This document shows, piece by piece, positions 17,357 through 25,967 of a stretch of DNA of 64,000 nucleotides. Each line of letters opens with the position of its first letter. Position 1 is the stretch's first letter. The translations under genes were made by a program, and so were the position numbers. Source of the DNA: Holophagaceae bacterium (GTDB taxonomy: Bacteria; Acidobacteriota; Holophagae; Holophagales; Holophagaceae); NCBI GenBank assembly GCA_016722505.1, contig JADKJH010000004.1, positions 62,001 through 126,000 of the forward strand, given 5' to 3'. The notes beneath the pieces are model-generated. The model was given only the letters and a program-made list of their open reading frames with translations. It had not been told where the DNA came from and did no database searches.

Positions 17357-19186
17357 TCAATTCGATATGGCCCCAGGCGTAGTCTCGCGCCACGCCAGCA
17401 CTTTCGCGGTGGCGGCGGGCCCGACGGCCATGCGGAGGTCATCTTCCGGCGCGATCCGGATTGCTCCCACGCTTCCGAAGGATTGAAGCAATTTTTTAGC
17501 GGTTGCGGGGCCAATACCTGGGATTTGTGTCAGCTCAGTCTGGATGGTGCGCTTGGCCCTGAGATTGCGGTGATAGGTGATCGCAAAACGATGGGCCTCA
17601 TCCCGGATGCGCTGGAGCAACTGAAGCACCGGAGAAGATTTTGGAATGCGGAAGGGTTCGCTCCGGCCAGGGCGGAAGACCAGTTCTTCTTTTTTCGCGA
17701 GGCTGGCTAACTCCAGATGATCAAGCCCCAGCGCCTTCAACGCCGCTTCCGCCGCATGCAACTGGCCAAGGCCACCATCAATGAGCACCAGGTTCGGAAA
17801 CTCCTGGCCTTCATCCTTCAAGCGCTTGTAGCGGCGGGTGACAGCCTCATACATGTTGGCGAAATCATCGTTCTGTTCATTGCTCATCTTGAAGCGCCGG
17901 TAGCGGGCCTTGTCAGGGACACCTTCGCTGAAAACGACGCAAGAAGCCACCACTTCGCGTCCTTGGCCATGGCTAATATCAAAGCATTCCATGCGGCGTG
18001 GAACGTGGGAGATGCCAAGGAACGCCTGCAATCCCTCCAGCACGGCTTCGTTCAGACGCGCGGGTTCGAACTTGCGTTCCAGGGCCATCCGGGCGTTTTC
18101 CTGGGCCATGGAAAGCAAGTCCACTTTTTCGCCCTTTTTCGGGATATGGATATTGGGTTTCGTTCCCCTAAGTTGGCCCAGCCAGTCCCGCAGGAGATCC
18201 GGGTACTCAGGTTCCACTTCCACCATAATCCTGGCGGGGACAGGCTCGACGGTATAGACCCGCTGCAGCACTGCTGCCAGCACAGCGCCATCGAAGGTCT
18301 CAATATCGTCCAGAATGTATTCATGCCGGTTCACCATGCGGCCTTCGCGCATGACCAGGCGATGCACGCAGGCGCGTCCATCCAGCACTGCGGATCCGTA
18401 CAGGTCCGTGTCCTCCTGATCAGAACTGGCGGCCTTCTGCCGTGTGAACCAGGCATCCAGCTGCTGTAAGGCATCGCGGTGCTGGGCTGCTAATTCGAAA
18501 GCGGAGACCTCTGCGGCCTTCCACATGGCCGCTTCCAAGCGGGACTTCAGCTCATCACGCTTGCCTTCCAGAAAGAGCTTCGCCTCTTTCGCCTGCTCGG
18601 CGTAGGCTTCCTGCGACACCACGCCGATGCAGGGCGCCGTGCAGCGGTGCAGCTGGTACTTCAGGCACGCGCGGCCTCGCTTGCCATCGATATCAATGTC
18701 GCAATCGCGGATCTGGAAAAACCGGTAGACCAAATCCGCGGTGCGGTAGGCGGTGCTCGCGGGGAAAAAAGGACCAAAATATAGCGCCTTGTCCTTCAGT
18801 ACTTTCCGGGTCACATAGACCTTTGGGAAGGCTTCCCGGGTGAGCTTCACGTAGGGGTAGCTCTTGTCATCGCGGAGCAGGATGTTGAAGGGCGGGCGAT
18901 GCTCTTTGATCAGGTTGTTTTCCAGGACCAGCGCTTCCAGTTCTGTCTCGCAAACGATGAATTCCAGGTCCCAGATGCGTGCCACCAGCCGCCGGGTCTT
19001 GGCGTCTTTGGGAGATGCGGTGAAGTAGGACTTCACTCGATTCCGAAGCACCTTGGCTTTGCCGATGTAGAGCAGGTTCCCTTCCGCATCGTGATACAGG
19101 TAGCAGCCGGGCTGCGTGGGCAGATCCGGGAGTTTCCGCTGGAGAAAGGGACTCTTGTCTAGGTTGGTTCTGGGCGCCACGGACAT
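17357..19186 (-). CDS. uvrC: Excinuclease ABC subunit C
   Basis: UvrC makes both incisions in nucleotide excision repair, guided by UvrAB. The 609-residue protein has the GIY-YIG nuclease near residues 25-60 (GCYLYHDAEGNLLYIGKAK), a UvrB-interacting helix near 200 and the RNase H-like endonuclease region (ECFDISHGQG, VLIDGGLGQLHAAEAAL). Tandem HhH motifs lie at the end (LTQIPGIGPATAKKLLQSFG). Length and domain order are normal. It is divergent from the MBL-fold gene with only 46 bases between start codons. Confidence 0.96.
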   Translation of the reverse strand: MSVAPRTNLDKSPFLQRKLPDLPTQPGCYLYHDAEGNLLYIGKAKVLRNRVKSYFTASPKDAKTRRLVARIWDLEFIVCETELEALVLENNLIKEHRPPFNILLRDDKSYPYVKLTREAFPKVYVTRKVLKDKALYFGPFFPASTAYRTADLVYRFFQIRDCDIDIDGKRGRACLKYQLHRCTAPCIGVVSQEAYAEQAKEAKLFLEGKRDELKSRLEAAMWKAAEVSAFELAAQHRDALQQLDAWFTRQKAASSDQEDTDLYGSAVLDGRACVHRLVMREGRMVNRHEYILDDIETFDGAVLAAVLQRVYTVEPVPARIMVEVEPEYPDLLRDWLGQLRGTKPNIHIPKKGEKVDLLSMAQENARMALERKFEPARLNEAVLEGLQAFLGISHVPRRMECFDISHGQGREVVASCVVFSEGVPDKARYRRFKMSNEQNDDFANMYEAVTRRYKRLKDEGQEFPNLVLIDGGLGQLHAAEAALKALGLDHLELASLAKKEELVFRPGRSEPFRIPKSSPVLQLLQRIRDEAHRFAITYHRNLRAKRTIQTELTQIPGIGPATAKKLLQSFGSVGAIRIAPEDDLRMAVGPAATAKVLAWRETTPGAISN

Positions 19187-19232
19187 AAGTCTACCGGGGC
19201 ACGGTGTTCTAAAATGCTCCTAAACTGGGATC

Positions 19233-19859
19233 ATGTTGAAGCTCGAATCCTTTCCTGTGGGTCCTTTGGGGTGCAATTGCAGCTTGCTGTGGGATTCCGC
19301 CGCGGGCACCGGAATTGTCGTGGACCCGGGTGGCGACGGTGCGAAGATCCGCGCCCGTGTTGAGGCCGCTGGGTTTACGGTCACGGCCCTGCTGCATACC
19401 CATGCCCATTTCGATCATGTGGGCGCCACCAAAGAATTGCAGGATCTTTGGCAATGCCCGGCTTACCTTCATCAAGCCGATGACTTCCTGATTCAGAATT
19501 TGGACCTGCAAACCGGAGGGTTCGGATTCGCTTCCATTCCCAAACCTGATACGCGGGACCTCAACGCTGGTGACCAGTTCGAAGGTTTGGCAACCCTTCA
19601 CACGCCCGGCCATACGCCTGGTTCGTGCAGCTTTCATGGTGAGTTCGAAAAAGGGAAAGTCGTGCTCGCCGGCGATACGCTTTTCCGTGGTGGGGTGGGT
19701 CGCACAGACCTTTGGGGCGGCGATTTCGGACAGCTGGAACAAAGCATCCGAACCCAACTCTATACGCTGGACGAGGGTGCCTTGGTGATTCCTGGCCATG
19801 GTCCGGCCACCACCATCGGCGCAGAGGCCGAGAGCAATCCCTTCGTGCGGAAGCGTTAG
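19233..19859 (+). CDS. MBL-fold hydrolase (glyoxalase II-like)
   Basis: This 208-residue metallo-hydrolase has the zinc/iron motif HTHAHFDHVG, a second His in LHTPGHTPGS, the bridging Asp in LAGDTLFRGGVGRTD and the final His in VIPGHGP. Its size and the FRGGVGRTDL signature fit the small glyoxalase II-like/YcbL group, which hydrolyses thioesters. The exact substrate is unknown. TAAACT ends 6 bases before the ATG, as at scpA, with no Shine-Dalgarno sequence, so the transcript may be leaderless. Its stop codon lies inside the 106-bp repeat. Confidence 0.88.
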   Translation: MLKLESFPVGPLGCNCSLLWDSAAGTGIVVDPGGDGAKIRARVEAAGFTVTALLHTHAHFDHVGATKELQDLWQCPAYLHQADDFLIQNLDLQTGGFGFASIPKPDTRDLNAGDQFEGLATLHTPGHTPGSCSFHGEFEKGKVVLAGDTLFRGGVGRTDLWGGDFGQLEQSIRTQLYTLDEGALVIPGHGPATTIGAEAESNPFVRKR

Positions 19860-19961
19860 GGGCCGTGTCAAAATAACCTGTGCAGTTGAGGTTATTTTGC
19901 TACGGCCCCTAACGCCGGACCGCAATCACTCTGTTCAAGTTGTTTTGACGCAACGGCTTAG
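19856..19961 (+). repeat. 106-bp MITE-like inverted-repeat element, copy 1
   Basis: The element begins TTAGGGGCCGTGTCAAAATA and ends TTTTGACGCAACGGCTTAG, with imperfect terminal inverted repeats (GCCGT, then GTCAAAA and AAC). Inside is a perfect hairpin CAAAATAACCT/AGGTTATTTTG. The same 106 bp occur at 60918-61023 in the same orientation with about five substitutions. No protein is encoded. This copy supplies the stop codon of the MBL gene and sits between two converging genes. Confidence 0.85.
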
Positions 19962-19965
19962 GGGG

Positions 19966-20886
19966 TTAAGGCCTTGAAGGCGCAGGCTTGCTGGGTTTGG
20001 GATCCGGCGCGGTGGCTAGCAGATCCGCGAGCAGAGCCTGGCCTTTGGGGATGAGCGTGATGGTCGCTCCGCTGTCCAGGATCCTTTGGGTTTCCAGGAC
20101 ATTGAACATGGCTTCAGACACGGCGGGGTCGCGGGATATCTCATCCAGGGTGGCGCCTACGATCTGGGGCCGGATGGCTCCAGCTTTGGCGAATTCCACC
20201 GCCGCTTGGCGCTCGGCAGTGCTGCTGATGATGTTCACCTGGTTGGTGCCGTCCTGCTTGATGGATGAGGTCACCTGCCGCAGCCTGTTCACCACCTTGC
20301 TTTCGATCTGCCGGATCATGTCCCCATCCCGGAAATGCACTTTCCTGATGTAGATCGAGCCCAACCGGTAGCCCCAGTCATGGGATTGGGGCGAGACCTC
20401 ACTGCGGACGGTCTGGCTCATAGTGTGGCGGTTGGCCATCATGTCGCTCAAGGGCATGTTGCTGAGACAGCGCACCGTGGAATTGCTGACATTGGCTGCA
20501 AGAGAGCCCCGTGGATCCGTGTTCTTGAACAAATAGGCCACGGGATCGCTGATGAACATTTCGTACCAGATGCCGATGCCCATGGGCGCGCCTTCTTCGG
20601 AGTTCACGGGCTGGCTGCGCAGGTATTCCTGGTCCAGCCGCAGATCAATGTCATAACAGCGGCCGACCCAGTTGATGAACAGGGCCCGCCATCCGAGCTT
20701 GGCCCACAGGAAGTGGAGGCCGGGTTCATCCAGCACTGAGATCACTTTCCCAAATAGCACATAGACCTTGCAGCGGCGCTCCTGGACGATGGCGTAGAAG
20801 CCAAGCATCCGGGACAGGCCGAACAGGATGGGCACAGCGATGAAGCTGGCGATGAACGTGGCGAATGCAGCGATGAGGGTAAGCAT
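19966..20886 (-). CDS. SPFH/band-7 domain membrane protein
   Basis: This 306-residue protein has an N-terminal membrane segment (LIAAFATFIASFIAVPILFGL). An SPFH-like domain follows, beginning FYAIVQERRCKVYVLFGKVI and including a membrane-scaffold core (SDPVAYLFKNTD) and the alpha region AERQAAVEFAKAGAIRPQIV. SPFH proteins assemble into rings that organise membrane domains and often partner with proteases. It overlaps the upstream SPFH gene by one base (TAATG), so the two are probably hetero-oligomer subunits. Confidence 0.8.
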   Translation of the reverse strand: MLTLIAAFATFIASFIAVPILFGLSRMLGFYAIVQERRCKVYVLFGKVISVLDEPGLHFLWAKLGWRALFINWVGRCYDIDLRLDQEYLRSQPVNSEEGAPMGIGIWYEMFISDPVAYLFKNTDPRGSLAANVSNSTVRCLSNMPLSDMMANRHTMSQTVRSEVSPQSHDWGYRLGSIYIRKVHFRDGDMIRQIESKVVNRLRQVTSSIKQDGTNQVNIISSTAERQAAVEFAKAGAIRPQIVGATLDEISRDPAVSEAMFNVLETQRILDSGATITLIPKGQALLADLLATAPDPKPSKPAPSRP

Positions 20887-21872
20887 TACTTCACCTCCTT
20901 CACCAAGCGGCCCGCTTGGGCGTACAGCCCGAGCCCTACATTCCGCACGTAGGCACTGAGCGCGGCTTCACCCCCGTTGGCCTTGAGTTCGGCGAGCTGC
21001 GAGGCCATGAGCCGTAGGGGCTCCACCTCGGCCTGGGCTTTGAGGGTTTCGATTTCCACAGCCCGTCTGGATTGGACGATCTTCTGATCCGCGGAGGCCT
21101 GGGCCAGGCTGATGTCCGAGGACACCTGGTTGTGGGCGGTGTTGATGGCTGCCAGCGCTGATTCCACTTCTGGAGGTGGGTCAATGCTCGTGATGAGCGA
21201 GGCATCCAGCTGGACACCGTAGCGGGCCGCAGAGGATCCGCACTCCTTGTCCATGTGTTCGTTGATATCGCGCAGGTTCTTGCGCAGATCGTTGATGGAG
21301 ATGCCCGTTTGGATGGCGGGTGTGCCGTCGGCGGCATTGGGCGCTTCAAAATTGGCGATGCGTTCCCGCAGCACCGAAACGAAATAACCCATCACGTGGG
21401 CGATGGGATTCTTCACGCCAAAAATGTAGGCGTACAGGTTCCGCTCGCTGATCTTGAACCGGATCTGGCCCGAAAGGCCGGTATTGAGCTGGTCCTTGGT
21501 GACGGCCTCCAGAACGGTGCCGCTATTGTTGGCGCTAGGGGTCATGGGATCGAAAGCCATGCTGACGGTCTCTGTGGCGATGGACACCTTGTAGACCTGC
21601 TCCCAAGGCCACTTGAAATAGGGTCCGCCAGGCGGGATCACCCGGACCTGGGGATAGGTGTAGCGCAACTTTTCATCGGCGTTGAGGGAGGCCGAAATGG
21701 GGTCCTCGGCGGTGGTTGCGTCCCCCAGCCGTTGGGCGCGTCCGAAGGAAGTCTTCACAGCGCGTTCGTTCTGGTTGACGGTGAAGATCCCCGCCACCAG
21801 GTAGCGCACAAGAAACCAGGCGATGAATCCCACCAGGAAACCAAAGGAAATTCCTGCGGTGAGTTCAGGCAT
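20886..21872 (-). CDS. SPFH/band-7 domain protein (HflK/stomatin-like)
   Basis: The start at 21872 (MPELTAGISFGFLVGFIAWF) has GAGGTG upstream; an alternative frame extension to 21983 runs into the palindromic element and is rejected. The 328-residue protein has an N-terminal TM helix, the SPFH opening FTVNQNERAVKTSFGRAQ and the segment YPQVRVIPPGGPYFKWPWEQ. The C-terminal coiled-coil is Ala/Glu-rich (ASADQKIVQSRRAVEIETLKA). It is paired with the downstream SPFH gene. Confidence 0.85.
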   Translation of the reverse strand: MPELTAGISFGFLVGFIAWFLVRYLVAGIFTVNQNERAVKTSFGRAQRLGDATTAEDPISASLNADEKLRYTYPQVRVIPPGGPYFKWPWEQVYKVSIATETVSMAFDPMTPSANNSGTVLEAVTKDQLNTGLSGQIRFKISERNLYAYIFGVKNPIAHVMGYFVSVLRERIANFEAPNAADGTPAIQTGISINDLRKNLRDINEHMDKECGSSAARYGVQLDASLITSIDPPPEVESALAAINTAHNQVSSDISLAQASADQKIVQSRRAVEIETLKAQAEVEPLRLMASQLAELKANGGEAALSAYVRNVGLGLYAQAGRLVKEVK

Positions 21873-21925
21873 CGGAGCACCTCTTCGGAGTTGATGTTTG
21901 AGTGTAGCCAGAGCAGTGGATTCAA

Positions 21926-22194
21926 AGAGCGTGTCTTTAAATTCCCCCGCGCCGCGACGGAGGTCAGCCGCGATGCAACACAAGGAAGGGGCCGCAGCAG
22001 CGTATACGTCATACGCTCAAGGCCCTTGACGCCGTGGTGCGCGCGGCTGGCCCCGTCCCTTCGGGCTGGGGCGGCGGGCTTCGCAGGCCTGCGTTATCCT
22101 CCCGTGGCGTATAGGCGATACGCCGTGGTCGGCTGCCTTGTCCTGCTCGCCCGGCGCTCCCAGCGCGGCACGGGGGAATTTTAAGACACGCTCT
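21926..22194. repeat. 269-bp nested palindromic element with 31-bp terminal inverted repeats
   Basis: The left arm (21926-21956, starting AGAGCGTGTCTTTAAATTCC) and right arm (22164-22194) are inverted copies with about two or three mismatches. Inside are two further palindromes, AGCGTATACGTCATACGCT (21999-22017) and GGCGTATAGGCGATACGCC (22106-22124), placed symmetrically, so the whole piece can fold on itself. It fills most of the 419-base gap between divergent SPFH genes and encodes nothing convincing. It is probably a MITE or structured intergenic repeat. Confidence 0.8.
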
Positions 22195-22291
22195 GAAATG
22201 TGCTGTCGGGCACGACCAGGCCGCTGCGATCGGTACCGAGGTCGGCGGTGACCCTATCGTGCGAAGATAAGCCATCTATCCGGAGGACGGC

Positions 22292-23068
22292 ATGGAAGCG
22301 TTGATCGCTGGCATGGGTTGCATGGGCCCCTTTATCCTTTTCATTGGCATCTGGGTGTTGAGCTGCATCCGGGTGGTCAACGAGTATGAGCGCGCCGTGG
22401 TATTCCGCCTTGGCAAAGTGCTGCCCCAGCCCAAGGGTCCGGGCCTCATCGTGATCTTCCGGCCCATCGACAAGGCGGTGGTCATCTCCCTGCGGACGGT
22501 GGTGCTGGATGTGCCGAGCCAGGATGTCATCACCCGCGACAACGTGACCTTGAAGGTGTCTGCGGTCGTCTATTCCAAGGTCGTGAACCCTCTGCAGGCG
22601 GTCGTTGGCGTGGAGAATTACCAGTGGGCCACCAGCCAGATATCCCAAACCACATTGCGCTCAGTGCTGGGTGAAGTGACCCTGGATGAACTGTTGGCGG
22701 ATCGCGAAAAGCTCAGCCTGAGGTTGCGGGAGATCATTGATTCCGCCACGGAGCCCTGGGGCGTGGAAGTCACCGCCGTGGAACTGAAAAGCGTGGACCT
22801 GCCGGAACAGATCCAGCGCGCCATGGGCAAGCAGGCCGAAGCCGAACGTGAAAAACGGGCCAAGATCATCGCCGCCGAAGGCGAGCTCATGGCCAGCCAG
22901 CAATTATTGGATGCCGCCAACAAGCTGAGCGAAAACCCCACAGCCATCCAGATGCGCTACCTGCAGACATTGACGGAAATCGCCGTGGAAAAGAACAGCA
23001 CCATCGTTTTCCCGCTGCCCATGGAATTCCTGAAGGCATTCGAGAAATTCGTAGGCAAGAAGGATTGA
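22292..23068 (+). CDS. Slipin/stomatin-like SPFH protein
   Basis: GGAGGA precedes the ATG. The 258-residue product has one N-terminal TM helix (GPFILFIGIWVLSCIRVV) and a classic prokaryotic stomatin domain. Landmarks are NEYERAVVFRLGKV, GPGLIVIFRPIDKAVVISLRT, DVPSQDVITRDNVTLKVSAVVY and a coiled coil AEAEREKRAKIIAAEGELMAS. It lacks the NfeD partner often found next to slipins. It is divergent from the other two SPFH genes and separated from them by the palindromic element. Confidence 0.92.
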   Translation: MEALIAGMGCMGPFILFIGIWVLSCIRVVNEYERAVVFRLGKVLPQPKGPGLIVIFRPIDKAVVISLRTVVLDVPSQDVITRDNVTLKVSAVVYSKVVNPLQAVVGVENYQWATSQISQTTLRSVLGEVTLDELLADREKLSLRLREIIDSATEPWGVEVTAVELKSVDLPEQIQRAMGKQAEAEREKRAKIIAAEGELMASQQLLDAANKLSENPTAIQMRYLQTLTEIAVEKNSTIVFPLPMEFLKAFEKFVGKKD

Positions 23069-23079
23069 AATCGCGAATG

Positions 23080-23129
23080 ACGCGAATGAACACGAATTTT
23101 AAATAGGTTTTCTTCGCGTTCATTCGCGT
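23080..23129. repeat. Inverted repeat after the slipin gene
   Basis: ACGCGAATGAACACGAA (23080-23096) is matched by its inverse TTCGCGTTCATTCGCGT (23113-23129) with one mismatch, around a 16-base AT-rich loop. It could act as a terminator for the slipin gene or be a dispersed intergenic repeat. Confidence 0.6.
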
Positions 23130-23173
23130 AATGAGCGGTTCAACTTCTGTGAGAAAATCATTCCGGAGGACCC

Positions 23174-24028
23174 ATGAAGATAGGCCTTTGGGACGTTCAG
23201 ATCGTCAGCGGAGGTACCTTCCGGCTGGATGGCGGCGCCATGTTCGGCACGGTGCCGAAGGTCGTCTGGAACAAGATTTACCCCGCGGACGAAGAGAACA
23301 TGATCCTCATGGCCACCAACTGCCTGCTGATCCGCGGCGAAGTGGACGGGGTGAAGCATGTGGTCCTGGTGGACAACGGCAACGGAGACAAGGAGTCCGA
23401 CGATTTCATGGTGCGGTTCAAGTTCCAGGGCCGGGGTGTTCTGGATGCGGAACTTGCGAAGCATGGCGTGAAGCCCGAAGACATCACCATGCAAATTCTC
23501 ACCCACCTGCATTTCGACCACGCTGGTGGCAGCACGCGGTTTGATGGGGCAGGGCAGGTGGTTCCGAGTTTTCCCAATGCCCGCTACCTCGTGCAGAAAA
23601 AGGATCTCGAAGACGCCAAGCATCCGCATCTCCGCGTGAAGGCCAGCTACCTTGCCAAGAATTGGGAGCCCCTGGAAGCCGCGGGTTTATTGGAGACAGT
23701 GGAAGGCAATGTTGAAATCCTGCCCGGTATTTCCGTGCGCATGGTGCCCGGCCATATCGCAGGTTTGCAGGCTGTGGTCATCGAAAGCGGAGCGCGCAAA
23801 CTCATGTACATCGCCGATCTCATCCCCACGGCCCGCCACATCCAGCCCGCCTGGGCCATGGGTTACGACCTGGACGTGGTCACGTGCGTGAATGAGCGCC
23901 AGCAGCTGCTTTCTGAAGTCACTGGCACGGACACTGTGCTGGTTTTTGAACACGATCCCGAGATCCCCAGCGGCACCGTCAGCCAGGATTCCAAAGGGAG
24001 GTATGTGGTCACCCCGGTGGCGGTGTGA
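23174..24028 (+). CDS. MBL-fold metallo-hydrolase
   Basis: This 284-residue protein follows CGGAGGACCC. It has the metal motif HLHFDHAGG, a further His in VPGHIAGLQ, the bridging Asp in YIADLIP and a late His in FEHDPEIP. The N-terminal strand-rich segment (GLWDVQIVSGGTFRLDGGAMFG) is typical of the AttM/quorum-lactonase-like or quinoprotein-hydrolase-like MBL group, but neither activity can be assigned. It overlaps the next gene by 4 bases (GTGTGA). Confidence 0.85.
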   Translation: MKIGLWDVQIVSGGTFRLDGGAMFGTVPKVVWNKIYPADEENMILMATNCLLIRGEVDGVKHVVLVDNGNGDKESDDFMVRFKFQGRGVLDAELAKHGVKPEDITMQILTHLHFDHAGGSTRFDGAGQVVPSFPNARYLVQKKDLEDAKHPHLRVKASYLAKNWEPLEAAGLLETVEGNVEILPGISVRMVPGHIAGLQAVVIESGARKLMYIADLIPTARHIQPAWAMGYDLDVVTCVNERQQLLSEVTGTDTVLVFEHDPEIPSGTVSQDSKGRYVVTPVAV

Positions 24029-24819
24029 CTACTTGGGATCCAACCCAATATTTGAAGTTCTCGGACTATCGCACACGCCCCGCGATGGAGCTGCTGGCGC
24101 GGATTCCGCTTGATTCGCCCAAGCGCGCCGTGGACCTCGGCTGTGGGCCCGGCAACAGCACGGAACTATTGGCCCAGCGCTGGCCCGATGCTTTCATCCG
24201 AGGCGTGGATAATTCCAAAGACATGTTGGATGTGGCCCGGAGGGCTCATCCAGATTGGATATGGGAAGAGTCCGACATTGCATCGTGGATATCTGATGAA
24301 CCTCAGGACCTCATCTTCTCCAACGCCGCGCTTCACTGGCTGCCACTTCATGAAATCCTGCTGCCGCGCCTAGCGCAGCAGTTGTCCAAGGGAGGTGTCC
24401 TGGCTATCCAGATGCCGCGCAATTTCCAGGCCCCCGCCCATCGCCTTGTCCGCCAGATCGCTGAAGACGGCCCGTGGCAGGGCATTCTAGCTGGCGTGGC
24501 GGAATGGCATCCGCCACTTGAACCAGCTGAATACTACGACATCCTCTCGTCCGCTGGTGGTGCCATTGACACCATTGACACCATTGACACCATTGATATC
24601 TGGGAAACGGAATATGTGCAGATCATGGACAGCACCGCAGCCATCGCCGAGTGGATCAAGGGAAGCACGCTTCGGCCATTCCTGGACAAGCTCTCGGATG
24701 CACAGCAACACCAGTTCCTGGCTCGGTACACGGAGGTCCTTCAATTTGCCTATCCGCTCCAACCCGATGGCCGTGTGTTGTTTCCTTTCAAACGTATCTT
24801 CATCGTCGCGCAGCGATGA
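24025..24819 (+). CDS. tam: Trans-aconitate 2-methyltransferase-like SAM methyltransferase
   Basis: This 264-residue class I methyltransferase starts with GTG at 24025. It shows the Tam-like opening WDPTQYLKFSDYRTRPAMELL, the SAM motif VDLGCGPGNSTELL and FSNAALHWLP, followed by MPRNFQAPAH and the later IWETEYVQIM. Tam methylates trans-aconitate formed from the citrate cycle intermediate cis-aconitate. Just before IWETEY the protein carries an in-frame expansion DTIDTIDT, made by copies of a 9-bp unit. The specificity is by family resemblance only. Confidence 0.82.
   Translation: MTTWDPTQYLKFSDYRTRPAMELLARIPLDSPKRAVDLGCGPGNSTELLAQRWPDAFIRGVDNSKDMLDVARRAHPDWIWEESDIASWISDEPQDLIFSNAALHWLPLHEILLPRLAQQLSKGGVLAIQMPRNFQAPAHRLVRQIAEDGPWQGILAGVAEWHPPLEPAEYYDILSSAGGAIDTIDTIDTIDIWETEYVQIMDSTAAIAEWIKGSTLRPFLDKLSDAQQHQFLARYTEVLQFAYPLQPDGRVLFPFKRIFIVAQR
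24565..24600 (+). repeat. 9-bp tandem repeat inside the methyltransferase gene
   Basis: Three perfect ATTGACACC units and a fourth degenerate one (ATTGATATC) encode IDT repeats. Gain or loss of units would keep the reading frame. Confidence 0.9.
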
Positions 24820-24866
24820 TAGGGAGAAGTGGAATCAATGATCGATGGCGGATGGCCGATGATCCA

Positions 24867-25967
24867 TTAGGCGGCATCTTCTCCAGGCCCGGGCTTGTCC
24901 TTGACCGCGCGCATGATCGCATAAACCGTCAGCCCCACGCATAGCAGGAAGACCGCGAGGAAAAGCGCCAGCGGCCCCCATTGCGTTGCCACCGCCACGT
25001 GTTCTCCGTCGCGCCACGGCGCGAGATAGATGCCGCGCAGTTGATGGCGCGTCACCACCATGAATACGACCGCGCCGACGATCAATTCAGCGGCGCGGCG
25101 AACCTCTTTCGCCTGCTTCAGCGGGTTCGTGATCTGGGCAAGGACCACGAGCAAAAGCACGCCAAACAGGATGCCGACCATCAGCGGAACCATGGTGGCA
25201 GCCCCACCGCGCATGAAGCCCTTGAGCACTTCCGGTGGCAGCGCGGATAGAAGCCAGATTCCATCCATCAGTTCGAGCAGCGTTGCGATCAGAGCCGCGC
25301 GGATGCCGAATTGGGCCATACCTTGGCACACCTCGTGATCGCCGCCTTTTGCAGCCCGGCGGGTCGCAACGAAGGACAACACCGCTCCAGCCATCGCCAC
25401 CGCCGCGAATACGAAGTGCAACGCGCGCGGCGCGAAAGTCGGGTCGCTAAGCGCCGCCCAGGCCTGCTGCGCCACCGACTCCCAGCGGCCTGGCTGCAGA
25501 TGGAGCAGATTGATCGCGACTTGGATCCCAGCGATCACCAGAAAACATAGTGCTTCGACAATGACCACTGCGCGTGCATCCTTGCCGGCCCGCAGGCGGA
25601 ATTTGGCTATGTAATTCAAGTAGTAGCCGAGGGTCAGGATGCCCAGCATTCCAAGCCAAGCCCAGGCCAGCAGGACCGTCGCGGTGTAGAAGAAACGACC
25701 GAACAGCACCTGCATGAACAGCAGCGGTGCGATTCCGAAGGTGATGGCAAAGGAAATCGTCCAGGCGTTGACCTCTACAAAGAATGTTTGAATTGCTTTC
25801 GCGCCGGGCTTGCCACGCCCCACCAAGGCGGCGAGCAGGGATCCGCCGAGAACCATATTGACGAAGACCAAGTGGATCAGGAACGTGAGCACCCAAAGCA
25901 CGTGGAACAACCAAGGAGGCCCAGGTAGCGCTGCTGGATCGAGGGCGGGGATGAGGCTATTTGGCAT
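24867..25967 (-). CDS. CydB-like membrane subunit of a bd-type oxidase homologue
   Basis: This 366-residue protein has about eight or nine TM helices (WLFHVLWVLTFLIHLVFVNMVLGG trimmed to its core FLIHLVFVNMVLG, APLLFMQVLFGRFFYTATVL, LALFLAVFLLCVGLTVYAI). It follows the CydA-like gene with an 11-base overlap, the usual arrangement for bd oxidase subunits. Sequence similarity to canonical CydB is low by eye. The assignment rests on topology, length and position. It probably forms the second integral subunit of the complex. Confidence 0.62.
   Translation of the reverse strand: MPNSLIPALDPAALPGPPWLFHVLWVLTFLIHLVFVNMVLGGSLLAALVGRGKPGAKAIQTFFVEVNAWTISFAITFGIAPLLFMQVLFGRFFYTATVLLAWAWLGMLGILTLGYYLNYIAKFRLRAGKDARAVVIVEALCFLVIAGIQVAINLLHLQPGRWESVAQQAWAALSDPTFAPRALHFVFAAVAMAGAVLSFVATRRAAKGGDHEVCQGMAQFGIRAALIATLLELMDGIWLLSALPPEVLKGFMRGGAATMVPLMVGILFGVLLLVVLAQITNPLKQAKEVRRAAELIVGAVVFMVVTRHQLRGIYLAPWRDGEHVAVATQWGPLALFLAVFLLCVGLTVYAIMRAVKDKPGPGEDAA

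Noticed and set aside
17717..18469. Plus-strand frame opposite uvrC
   Set aside because: It is contained in uvrC and lacks a ribosome-binding site or family motifs.
21255..22184. Plus-strand frame running through an SPFH gene and the palindromic element
   Set aside because: It mixes antisense sequence with repeat DNA and has no recognisable product.
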